A stretch of DNA of 64,000 bases, from NCBI GenBank assembly GCA_025363295.1, contig JANYEC010000103.1, positions 1-64,000 of the forward strand. Reading direction: 5' to 3'. Each line of letters starts with the position of its first letter. Positions within the stretch are counted from its first letter, which is position 1. Source of the stretch: Akkermansiaceae bacterium. GTDB lineage: Bacteria; Verrucomicrobiota; Verrucomicrobiia; Verrucomicrobiales; Akkermansiaceae. This document shows, one piece after another, positions 1-7,695 of the stretch. Under the pieces are notes generated by a model that saw only the letters and a list, made by a program, of their open reading frames with translations, searched no databases and had not been told where the DNA came from. A program made the translations under genes and the position numbers.

Positions 1-428
1 CTACGCTCCATCAGCCCAAATTCGAGTCCCTCGCCACTTCACCCTTGAATCAACATCCATGATTTCCTATCAATCCGCTGCATCTCTCCACCATAGCTTA
101 GTTTAGCCATTGAGTGGTCGGATTTTCGGGGCCGCCTCACAGTTGAAAATCGCTTTTGAGAAGAAGAGTTCGGTTTTTAGAAGCAGTAGCAATCGAAAGA
201 TGAAAATTCCCATCGAGCTCAACCAAAGGTTGAATCAAACGATAAAAAAGGAGAAGCGCAAATCTGCCCTTTTGTATTCTCGGATGGATAGAGTAAATTC
301 CTGTAATGCTTGCGAGAAAGATATTATACGACGATGAGGTGCGGTACAACGGCGAATAGGCCTGCCAACGCTGACGCCAACAATCAAGAGGACGACTCGA
401 ACTTGTTTTACCCGGGGGGCAAAAACAG
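1..428. other. Left-edge stretch with no convincing gene
   Basis: I see no supported gene here. A 75-codon plus-strand frame from 110 and a longer minus-strand frame from 553 overlap each other. Neither has a recognisable domain, signal peptide or ribosome binding site, and both are rich in Arg, Ser and Lys, as is usual for chance frames. The stretch lies downstream of the terminator at 429-460 and may contain the leader or tail of a gene beyond the left edge. Confidence 0.5.
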
Positions 429-460
429 AAAGCCCGGACGGAATGGACCGTCTGGGCTTT
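429..460 (-). terminator. Rho-independent terminator of the PEP-CTERM gene
   Basis: A 13-bp near-perfect stem (AAAGCCCGGACGG at 429-441 and CCGTCTGGGCTTT at 448-460, one wobble pair) closes a 6-base loop. Read on the minus strand it is followed by CTGTTTTTG, a U-rich tail. It lies 31 bases past the stop of the gene ending at 492, as expected for that gene's terminator. Confidence 0.85.
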
Positions 461-491
461 GGTTAGGAATGGGGGGAATGGGAGGGAGCTT

Positions 492-1137
492 TTATTGAAT
501 GGACCGCCTGCGACGGAGCAGCAGCAGCGAGCCAAGCAGTCCAAGTGGAGCACTGGAAGGTTCTGGGACGACAGTGAAGTTGGCTCTGTAGTTGGAGCCG
601 CCGTTTACATTTCCGATCGGATTGGCTGCATTCACTGAGTTTGTCGCAATTTGCGAGTAAGCTTCTAACGTATAGGCTCCGGCAGAAAGGGGGATTACAT
701 TTGTGGACAAAGCGAGCGTGCCATTATTCCCTTGCACATCGCCGCCCCATTGTTGGTCAGCCTGCATTATTTAGGCCAGAAGGAGCATTGAAATCTCCTT
801 TGTTCCATTGGAATGGCATGTTCACTGAGGCAAACGAACCGGATGCCCCGGCACTTGTTAACCAAACACGCCAAAAAAGGGAATGAGAGGTGACGTCCGT
901 CCCATTGTCCTTGGAGGATTTTTCCTGACCCCCGAGTCTCAAATTATCGGTGAGTTGGAATATGCCCAGATTGCTGTTTTGGAAGTCCGGGTTGACCGTT
1001 ACTGCTCCAATATCATAGAAATTAAGTGGGGCGCTGCCGGTTGTTGTCGTGAATAAAAAAGAGTCATAGATCCCAGCTGCTCCAAATGAATGACTTGTGG
1101 CCAATAAGGTGGTCGTGACGAAGTAATTCAATTTCAT
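492..1137 (-). pseudogene. PEP-CTERM secreted protein split by a one-base frameshift
   Basis: Two overlapping minus-strand frames form one protein. The upstream frame (757-1137) has a signal peptide (MKLNYFVTTTLLATSHSFG, then A) and ends in SGLNNAG-stop. The downstream frame (492-767) continues in another register with ADQQWGGDVQGNNG and ends in a PEP-CTERM signal: VPEPSSA, a Leu-rich helix and RRRR. Removing one G from the GGC near 761-764 joins them as LNNA-ADQQWGG. The C-terminal signal is the family's sorting anchor, normally processed by an exosortase; no exosortase is in this window. A terminator follows at 429-460. The break may be a real mutation, a phase-variable site or a sequencing error; the downstream part looks intact, which suggests a recent event. 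Confidence 0.8.
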
Positions 1138-1309
1138 GAATTTGATCTACGGTTTAAAGTCAAAAAATAAGCTCGTGGTGACGTTGCTTGCGATTACTTA
1201 GCACTTTGAAATGTCGTAAGCTTGACGATGGTTTAAGAGATTCTTGAATTCGCTCAATTATTCAAAACAAGCAGACTCGCGACACCGAAAGCGGGAGAAG
1301 GGAATTCAA

Positions 1310-1591
1310 TTATTTCCTGCGGCGGAGGATCAGCAGCAGGCCGAGGAGTCCGAGGGCAACACTCGTCGCCTCGGGAACTGCAGTGGGTTGGCTTCTGAAA
1401 TGGTTTTCGCTGGGGGGCGAGCTGACGATGGTGTGAGACTGGAAGAATTCCGAACTTTCGGTCACCCCTGCTTGAAGGTCGGTATGGACCTCATCCTTTT
1501 CGTGAGTGATGTTAGGTTCATTTGCCAATGCTGCTGCCGGATGAAATGCGATTCCGAGTGCGAAGATGGCGATGTAATACTTCAAATTCAA
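1310..1591 (-). CDS. Very small PEP-CTERM sorting-signal protein
   Basis: This 93-residue protein has a signal peptide (about residues 1-23, MNLKYYIAIFALGIAFHPAA then ALA-N), a short hydrophilic segment of about 45 residues with no recognisable fold, and a PEP-CTERM tail at about 71-93 (VPEATSVALGLLGLLLILRRRK). After removal of both ends the mature part would be very short, so it may be a decayed or truncated member of a larger family. It lies next to another PEP-CTERM gene on the same strand, about 170 bases upstream of that gene's start. AT-rich sequence at 1660-1720 could hold its promoter. Function unknown. Confidence 0.75.
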   Translation of the reverse strand: MNLKYYIAIFALGIAFHPAAALANEPNITHEKDEVHTDLQAGVTESSEFFQSHTIVSSPPSENHFRSQPTAVPEATSVALGLLGLLLILRRRK

Positions 1592-1738
1592 CTTAATGGT
1601 CTTTTTGAAACTACAGGGGGAAGTAGCGGCGAATTTGAAAACAACCTTTCAGGTCCGATCGTTAAAGTTTCAAATCTCCCCAATTTGTCAATTTAATTTT
1701 AAATATTTCACGGAGTTTCCGAACCGGGTGGATCGGGT

Positions 1739-1996
1739 TTAGGCGTCTTCGATGTCCAGCTCAATGGGCAGAGTATCCAGCGCCTTACGGTAAGCATTTT
1801 CATCAAAGCTCCGTGACTTCTTGAGAATCTCCTCCATTTCCTCACAGAGGCAGAAAACGATTTGAAGTTTTGCCGTGGACTCGTCCAAGCCGGCTTTCAG
1901 TAAACGATGATAGGTCTCTCCAACGTAAGGTGTTTCAGGCGAGAGGATTTGCTGGTCCACGGCGGCGACGAGATCGTTGCGAAGGTCTTTGTTCAT
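1739..1996 (-). CDS. Small conserved-looking hypothetical protein
   Basis: This is an acidic, mostly helical 85-residue protein with no signal peptide or membrane segment. Its ATG at 1996 overlaps the stop codon of the pseudouridine synthase gene (1993-1995) in an ATGA arrangement, so the two are probably translationally coupled. Notable stretches are DLVAAVDQQILSPETPYV, the central HRLLKAGLDES and the acidic end LPIELDIEDA. I do not recognise the family. The tight coupling argues that it is a real gene and suggests, without proof, a housekeeping role linked to its neighbour. Confidence 0.75.
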   Translation of the reverse strand: MNKDLRNDLVAAVDQQILSPETPYVGETYHRLLKAGLDESTAKLQIVFCLCEEMEEILKKSRSFDENAYRKALDTLPIELDIEDA

Positions 1997-2925
1997 GACG
2001 TGATAGGAGGTAAGGGCGAGAGTTCGGTCCAGGGTTTGAACTCATGGGGAATGGTGGCCTCAAACCGATGGCGCTTACCCGTGACCGGGTGGATGAAGGA
2101 AAGTCGCCAAGCGTGTAGCATGAGGCGTCCCGTTTCCTCGGAGGTTTTACTAGGTTTGCCGTAGATGGGATCGCCGACGAGTGGAGCACCTTTGTGATGG
2201 AGGTGGACGCGGATCTGATGGGTGCGACCGGTGTGGAGGTGGCAAACAATGAGCGCCGTGAGATTCGCTGCATCGGTGGAGAGAATTTCGTAGTCGGTAA
2301 TGGCAGTTTTCCCGCCAGGCGGATTAACGACGGCCATTTTTTGGCGGTTTACCGGGTGCCGCCCGATGTGGGTGAAGATGGTGTCTTTAGCGGGTTTCGG
2401 TATGCCCTGGGTGACTGCTAGATAGATTTTCTCCATCGTACTGCGTTCGGCAAATTGGGTGACAAGTGATTGGTGGGCGATGTCGGATTTTGCGACGACG
2501 AGGCAGCCGGAAGTGTCCTTGTCTAAGCGGTGGACAATTCCCGGCCGCTCCACTCCACCAATGCCTGAAAGCTTTCCTTTGCAATGATGGAGCAGCGCGT
2601 TGACCAGCGTGCCATCGGGATTTCCCGGCGCGGGGTGCACGACCATGCCGCTGGCTTTATTTAAAACGAGCAGGTCGTCATCTTCGAACAGGATCTCGAG
2701 AGCGATGTCCTGAGCCACGTTGTCGAGCGGCACTGCTTCGGGAAGGACGATGGTGATTTTATCGCCAAGTTTCACCGCATCGCGAGGCTTGGCGGGGTGG
2801 CCGTTGATTTGGATGAACTGCTGGCGGATCAACGTTTGGATGCGGGATCGGGAAAGCTCTGCCAAGCGGGCGGCAAGAAAGGCGTCGATGCGCTCGCCGG
2901 GACTATTTTCGACATGAATTTCCAC
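1993..2925 (-). CDS. rluD: RluD-family 23S rRNA pseudouridine synthase
   Basis: It isomerises uridine to pseudouridine in large-subunit rRNA. From the chosen GTG start it has 310 residues: an S4 RNA-binding domain at about 12-60 (RIDAFLAARLAELSRSRIQTL) and a catalytic domain with the hallmark HRLDKDTSG at 132-140, where Asp135 is the catalytic residue. HTGRTHQIRVH further on is also typical. A longer in-frame reading back to 3054 exists, but it would overlap the divergent kinase gene and its first 40 residues do not fit the family. The GTG at 2925 has GGAG about 10 bases upstream and gives a normal family length. The RluD rather than RluB/RluC assignment rests on general resemblance only. Confidence 0.92.
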   Translation of the reverse strand: MEIHVENSPGERIDAFLAARLAELSRSRIQTLIRQQFIQINGHPAKPRDAVKLGDKITIVLPEAVPLDNVAQDIALEILFEDDDLLVLNKASGMVVHPAPGNPDGTLVNALLHHCKGKLSGIGGVERPGIVHRLDKDTSGCLVVAKSDIAHQSLVTQFAERSTMEKIYLAVTQGIPKPAKDTIFTHIGRHPVNRQKMAVVNPPGGKTAITDYEILSTDAANLTALIVCHLHTGRTHQIRVHLHHKGAPLVGDPIYGKPSKTSEETGRLMLHAWRLSFIHPVTGKRHRFEATIPHEFKPWTELSPLPPITS

Positions 2926-2996
2926 AAGTGGATTCTCTCCGGGAGAAAATGCGCTGCAAGTTTCAAGTTTGCACGTCGTAGTGGTCTGGATACGAT

Positions 2997-5387
2997 ATGC
3001 CCATGCCGGAACGCAAAGAGAATATCGCCTATTGCCACGCATGTGGGAGCCCAATGGACGTCGCTCTAGTCGCTCCTTTTTCTAACGTTACCTGCCCAAG
3101 CTGCGGCGAACACACCCGGGTGAAACGGGAATTCGGCCCCTACACGTTGACCCGCCGCCATGCGGTAGGTGGCATGAGCATGGTTTTCGTGGCGCAGGAT
3201 CATACGCTTGACCGCGAAGTTGCACTTAAAATTCTCAGTGAGGAATATTCGGCAGATGAGCGGCGAATCACCGCTTTCGAAGAAGAAGCGCGGATCACCG
3301 CTTCCTTCAGTCATCCGCATGTGGTGCGAGTGCTGCGGACGGGCCAGGCATTCGGCAGACTTTACATCGCTATGGAGCTCGTGCCGGGCGGGCATTTCGA
3401 GCATCAGATCCGTGAGCGTGGGAAAATTCCCGAAGCGGAAATGCTGCCACTCGCCATCCAAGTCGCCCAAGGCCTCAAAGCCGCCCATGCCGCGGGTTTG
3501 ATTCACCGCGACGTGAAACCTGGAAATATCTTGTTAGATTCGGAGGGCAATGCGAAGCTTGTGGACTTCGGGCTGGCTCTCGTCACCCAAGGCGGCAAAG
3601 CGCAAGCCACCGAGCTATGGGCCACGCCGTATTACGTCCCGCCGGAAACGATCGAAGGCGACACGGAGGATTTCCGCTCCGATATCTATGCCTTCGGCGC
3701 GACCGTCTATCATGCTCTATCAGGTCATCCCTCCTGTGACGAAGAAACGATGGCCACCGATGTTCTCCGCGAGGCAAAAAGGAAGGTGATCCCTCTCAGT
3801 GTAGCAGAACCCACGATTTCGTCGGAAACGTGTATGATCATTGAGCGCGCGATGGCTTATAATCCCAAAGATCGATTCGGCTCCTACGAGGAAATGATCA
3901 ACCAGTTAGAATCGGCGGCGAAACGGCTCAAAACCGGTGCCCCCACCGCCGCCGAAGTCTCTCAGAAAGCATCATTTCGCAGGGCGCAAAAAAAGCGGAC
4001 CGAGCGGGTTGTTTTTTCTTCAGTCGGATTGATTTTGTTAGGTTGCATAGGCGGTGGAGCTTGGTGGGTCACCCGCAAGCAGCCTCCGAAAGTCGTGAAA
4101 ATGCCGGAGTTTGTGGAACCAATCGCAGTCGTTCCTGAGCAACCATCGTCGATCGATATCCTGAAAACCTACCGCGAAGCACATGAGGCAATCGCTTCGC
4201 ACGAATTTGAAAAAGCGAGCCAGCAATTTCTCCAACTTCTCGAAAATCCCGCCGTACAGGAGCCCACCCGCAGCTGGGCCGGTATCGAGGGAGTGGTCGG
4301 GGCCTATCTTAACGGAAACTCCGAGGACGCGCTTCGACACGCACAGGCCTGCACGGACCATATCAATTCGCTTCCTGAGGGAGCCTCCCATGTGGGCAAA
4401 TACCTAGTCCGGATACTCGGTGAGCTTGGCAGGCTCCCCCCTCTGCCCAGTAAATCGATCGATTCCTCCAGCCCAGATGCTACGCATGTTATGGGATGGA
4501 TGCTCGCGGGCCTGAAAGATTGGGAGCAGGGAATGTTAGACGAGGCGGTAGTTTATTTCTCCGCAGTCGCCGGTGCTAGCCTTTCCGGGCGCGATCAATG
4601 GGTTGCAGTCTATCAAGAGTTAGCGAAAGACTACCTTGCGGATCACAAGCTTCTATCAGGACCCGTATTTGAGAAGTTCCCTGCAGATCAAGCCGGGTGC
4701 GAAACTGCGGTTAAGGAGCTCGATGGAATTCTCAGTTCTCTGAAAACCCATGGCCGCGCCCACTTCAACGTGCGCGCTTGGCAGCTCGATCTAACTCGTA
4801 CCGCGAAATTGCTGAGCCATGCGAAGATTGAGGTGGTAAAGACGCCAGTTTCGGAAGCGCCGCCGACGGATCTTGGTTCGGTCATGGGAAATCTATCAAA
4901 GTTTGCAGGCGAGTGCGATTTTCTCGCAGCGACAAACTACCTGAAAGCTCTTCCTAACGATCCACCAAGTGCAAGCCGAGACTCGCTGCTCGCTTTGGCC
5001 GATTCCGCAGGGTTTTTTCTTTCGGATATCGAACAGGATCTGAGTAAGGGAGCGGTCGCGGTAGAACTCGTGATGAAGTCAGGCGAGACGATGCGGAAGA
5101 TCGCGGTCGAATCGAATGGAGGGATCGTGACCACCGATTCAAAAGGTTTCAACCATTCTCAAGCATGGCGCGATTTTTCGCCAGAGGCACTGATCACGAT
5201 GCACCGGATCCTGATTAAAAACGTCACCAGTGAAGCAGACCGGCTTCGTCGCCATCAAGGCGCTATCGCTTTTGATTGGCTTACCGGGAACCACGAGCAC
5301 GCTCTATCAGTAGCCGCCGCTCTCTCTCAGTCTAGCACCGCATTCAAACAACAATGGAAGACCATTGCCAGTGGCTTGCCGAAGTAA
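2997..5387 (+). CDS. Membrane-anchored Ser/Thr protein kinase with N-terminal zinc ribbon
   Basis: This 796-residue Hanks-type kinase starts with a probable zinc ribbon (CxxC pairs Cys13/Cys16 and Cys33/Cys36). The kinase domain spans about 47-310: a glycine loop (GGMSMVF), ATP-binding Lys78 in VALKIL, the catalytic loop HRDVKPGN with Asp172, and DFG at 190-192. A single membrane helix at about 338-360 is followed by a roughly 430-residue extracytoplasmic region with TPR-like helices (EKASQQFLQLLENP). The layout is that of a receptor kinase with a cytoplasmic catalytic part and an outer sensor. ATG codons at 2997 and 3003 are both possible starts. It is divergent from the pseudouridine synthase, with 71 bases between starts. 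The substrate is unknown. Confidence 0.92.
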   Translation: MPMPERKENIAYCHACGSPMDVALVAPFSNVTCPSCGEHTRVKREFGPYTLTRRHAVGGMSMVFVAQDHTLDREVALKILSEEYSADERRITAFEEEARITASFSHPHVVRVLRTGQAFGRLYIAMELVPGGHFEHQIRERGKIPEAEMLPLAIQVAQGLKAAHAAGLIHRDVKPGNILLDSEGNAKLVDFGLALVTQGGKAQATELWATPYYVPPETIEGDTEDFRSDIYAFGATVYHALSGHPSCDEETMATDVLREAKRKVIPLSVAEPTISSETCMIIERAMAYNPKDRFGSYEEMINQLESAAKRLKTGAPTAAEVSQKASFRRAQKKRTERVVFSSVGLILLGCIGGGAWWVTRKQPPKVVKMPEFVEPIAVVPEQPSSIDILKTYREAHEAIASHEFEKASQQFLQLLENPAVQEPTRSWAGIEGVVGAYLNGNSEDALRHAQACTDHINSLPEGASHVGKYLVRILGELGRLPPLPSKSIDSSSPDATHVMGWMLAGLKDWEQGMLDEAVVYFSAVAGASLSGRDQWVAVYQELAKDYLADHKLLSGPVFEKFPADQAGCETAVKELDGILSSLKTHGRAHFNVRAWQLDLTRTAKLLSHAKIEVVKTPVSEAPPTDLGSVMGNLSKFAGECDFLAATNYLKALPNDPPSASRDSLLALADSAGFFLSDIEQDLSKGAVAVELVMKSGETMRKIAVESNGGIVTTDSKGFNHSQAWRDFSPEALITMHRILIKNVTSEADRLRRHQGAIAFDWLTGNHEHALSVAAALSQSSTAFKQQWKTIASGLPK

Positions 5388-5406
5388 ATCGGATCCTTGG
5401 ATTCAA

Positions 5407-5427
5407 AAGTTAGAAGTTAGTAAAAAT
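5407..5427. repeat. Short heptanucleotide tandem repeat
   Basis: Two exact AAGTTAG units (5407-5420) and one degenerate unit sit between the kinase stop and the convergent aminotransferase stop. The unit resembles the 7-base arrays found between the nuo genes. Confidence 0.5.
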
Positions 5428-5428
5428 G

Positions 5429-6499
5429 TTAGCCTAGCACATCATCCATCGCATCGATGAGTTCCTGCATGGAGGCTTCGGTTTCGTTGCCCATGTTGGA
5501 GATGCGGAAGGTGGAACCTTTGATTTTTCCGTAGCCGCCGTTGATCAGGAAGTTGTGCTTGTTTTTGAGATTCTTAATAAACCCTGATAGATCGAAGCCG
5601 TCCGGTGTGGCGAAGCAGGTGAGAGCGAACGATCTGCTGCCTTCTGGTGCGAAGAGCTTGAATCCGTGTTTAGCGCCCCACGCAGCGATCATACCATTTG
5701 TTTTTGCGTGGCGCTCCATGCGGGCAGCGAAGCCTTCTTTCGCGATGCCAGCGAGGATGAACTGAAGACCGAACAGTAGGGAAATCGCTGGTGTGCAGGG
5801 CGTATTATTCGCCGCAGCATTTTTTGCGAATTCGATGAAGTCGAAATAATAACCCCGGTTAGAGTTGCCCTTGGCGCGTGCCATGGCGGCTTCTGAAACG
5901 GCGAAAAGAGCGATGCCAGGTGGCAGTGCAAGCGCCTTTTGCACACCCGCGAGCATGACGTCGATGTCGTTCGCATCCATGTCCATCGGCACGGTGGAGA
6001 GGGAGGAAACGGTATCGACGATGAGCATCGTATCCGGGAATGATTTGACAACCTTTGAAATGCCAACGAGGTCGTTGAGCACGCCTGTGGAGGTTTCCGA
6101 ATGGATAAAAGTGACGGTGTCGAAGCCACCTTCCGCAAGTTTGGCGCGCACGGTTTCCGGGTCGATGGCTTGGCCCCACTCGACTTGCACCGCTTGGGCC
6201 TCGAAGCCGCATTTCTTGGCGACGTCTAACCATTTGTCGGAGAACGCGCCACAGCAGAGGCAGAGCACTTTTTTCTTCGCGAGGTTACGCAGCGCGCCTT
6301 CCATCACCCCCCAAGCGGAAGAAGTGGAGACGAAAACCGGCCGGGCCGTGCCGAAAATTTCCTGAAGACCGGGCTGAAGTGAGGCATAGAGCGCCTCGAA
6401 GTCAGAGCCGCGGTGGCCAATCATGGTTTGCGACATGGCGGCGAAGGTTTCCTTTGAAACATCGATCGGACCGGGGCTGAAAAGTTTGGGGTATGACAT
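5429..6499 (-). CDS. Class V PLP-dependent aminotransferase (alanine-glyoxylate type)
   Basis: This 356-residue fold-type I aminotransferase is related to alanine:glyoxylate and serine:pyruvate aminotransferases and to phosphoserine aminotransferase. The N-terminus LFSPGPIDVS and the GHRGSDFEALY segment are typical of class V. Asp162 in LIVDTVSS should hold the pyridine nitrogen of PLP, and Lys188 in AGVQKALALPPG is the Schiff-base lysine. Only 12 bases separate it from dapA, so the two are probably one transcript. That suggests a link to amino acid synthesis, but it does not look like DapL, the diaminopimelate aminotransferase known in related phyla. Substrate preference cannot be read from the sequence. 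Confidence 0.88.
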   Translation of the reverse strand: MSYPKLFSPGPIDVSKETFAAMSQTMIGHRGSDFEALYASLQPGLQEIFGTARPVFVSTSSAWGVMEGALRNLAKKKVLCLCCGAFSDKWLDVAKKCGFEAQAVQVEWGQAIDPETVRAKLAEGGFDTVTFIHSETSTGVLNDLVGISKVVKSFPDTMLIVDTVSSLSTVPMDMDANDIDVMLAGVQKALALPPGIALFAVSEAAMARAKGNSNRGYYFDFIEFAKNAAANNTPCTPAISLLFGLQFILAGIAKEGFAARMERHAKTNGMIAAWGAKHGFKLFAPEGSRSFALTCFATPDGFDLSGFIKNLKNKHNFLINGGYGKIKGSTFRISNMGNETEASMQELIDAMDDVLG

Positions 6500-6511
6500 G
6501 GAGTGATGGAG

Positions 6512-7393
6512 TTACAGAAGCTTGTAAGTTTGCAGAAGTGCGGTGAGTTGCATCGTAGTATCGCGGCTCATTGGCGCAAGTGGCAGGCGCAGCTCTGGAG
6601 TGCAATGGCCTTGCAGTGCCACGGCGGTTTTGATCGGCACGGGATTTACATCGAGCGACATTAGACCGCGCATGAGTGGGTAGTATTGCTTTTGGAGGGC
6701 AAGCGCTTCGGGAAAATTTCCGCTTAGACAGGCTTTCACCAAACTCACAATCACTTCGGGAATGAGATTTGAGGCGACGGAAACTAAGCCGCTGGCACCG
6801 CAGGAAACGAAGGGCAGCATGAGGGGATCATCGCCGCAAAGGATGCCGAAGTCGGCAGGCAAGGCCTGGACGAGCAAGTTGATGCGATCGACCGAGCCGC
6901 CGGCTTCCTTGATCGCAGTGATGTTAGGGCAACTCGCAGCAAGCCGCGCCGCGGTTTCCGGGGCGATCTCGATGCTAGAGCGGCCGGGCACGCTGTAGAG
7001 CATGATCGGCAGTTTCGTGGCATCTGCGATGGCTTTGAAATGGAGGTAGAGGCCTTCTTGCGAGGGCTTATTATAGTATGGGCAAACTTGCAGTGAGCCG
7101 GTGGCACCGAGCTTTTCGGCGGCCAAAGTGAGTTCGATGGCCTCGGCAGTGGCATTGGCTCCCGTTCCTGCCACGACTTGGCAACGCCCTGCAGCAAACT
7201 CCACCGCGAGCCGGATGACTTCGATGTGCTCATCCGTGTCGAGGGTAGGGGACTCGCCCGTGGTCCCGACTGGGACAATCCCGTCAATTCCGGCGGCGAT
7301 CTGCCTTTCGATAAGGGATTGAAAGGCAGGAACGTCGATTTTTCCGTCACGAAACGGAGTAATGAGAGCGGTGTAAGTGCCGGAAAAGCGCAT
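6512..7393 (-). CDS. dapA: 4-hydroxy-tetrahydrodipicolinate synthase
   Basis: It condenses pyruvate with aspartate semialdehyde in the first committed step to diaminopimelate and lysine. The 293-residue length is normal. Visible active-site residues are Thr44-Thr45 in VGTTGESPT, Tyr107, Tyr133 in LYSVPGR, Arg138 for the substrate carboxylate, and Schiff-base Lys162 in AIKEAGG. The reading frame extends 32 codons upstream, but the ATG at 7393 (MRFSGTYTALITPF) matches the family N-terminus. It is cotranscribed with the aminotransferase and divergent from glgA. dapB lies about 3.5 kb away in a different transcription unit. Confidence 0.96.
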   Translation of the reverse strand: MRFSGTYTALITPFRDGKIDVPAFQSLIERQIAAGIDGIVPVGTTGESPTLDTDEHIEVIRLAVEFAAGRCQVVAGTGANATAEAIELTLAAEKLGATGSLQVCPYYNKPSQEGLYLHFKAIADATKLPIMLYSVPGRSSIEIAPETAARLAASCPNITAIKEAGGSVDRINLLVQALPADFGILCGDDPLMLPFVSCGASGLVSVASNLIPEVIVSLVKACLSGNFPEALALQKQYYPLMRGLMSLDVNPVPIKTAVALQGHCTPELRLPLAPMSRDTTMQLTALLQTYKLL

Positions 7394-7695
7394 GGCGGGC
7401 GGACCATGAACAAACTTTGCCCTACGTCCAAGCTGTATCCTGCCTACGAACCAATTTTTCGTCGGCGAGGGGAATAAAGAGGCCTCCATTCATGCTCGAT
7501 GCGAGATCGGAATGGATATGCCAACACCACTCGCTTTCACTTCTTGCGAGCCTGCTAGCCGATCCTGCGGAAATGAGCCACTTCTGAGCGGAATCTCAAA
7601 ATAATCCTTAAAAACGAGCAGATTGAGATGGTGATCATCTGAATTTCTCTCCATTATACCGCCGAGTTGACTCAACTCACCACCACCTTATTCCG
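7394..7695. other. Divergent dapA/glgA intergenic region
   Basis: There is no supported gene in these 302 bases. A 61-codon minus-strand frame (7490-7675) has no recognisable content. The region must hold the promoters of the two divergent genes. The only clear structure is the palindrome at 7664-7678. Confidence 0.5.
7664..7678. promoter_or_regulatory. Perfect 15-base palindrome upstream of glgA
   Basis: GAGTTGACTCAACTC has 7-bp arms around one central base and ends 17 bases before the glgA ATG. The size and position would suit a dimeric repressor binding site or an untranslated-region element. No regulator is identified; chance occurrence cannot be excluded. Confidence 0.35.

Noticed and set aside
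1138..1243. Possible sigma-54 (-24/-12) promoter near 1175-1190
   Set aside because: The GG and GC elements are one base off the required spacing and face away from the nearest gene.
5429..6499. Assignment of the aminotransferase as DapL or SerC
   Set aside because: Its motifs are class V alanine-glyoxylate type; DapL is class I/II, and there is no SerC-specific evidence beyond the shared class.
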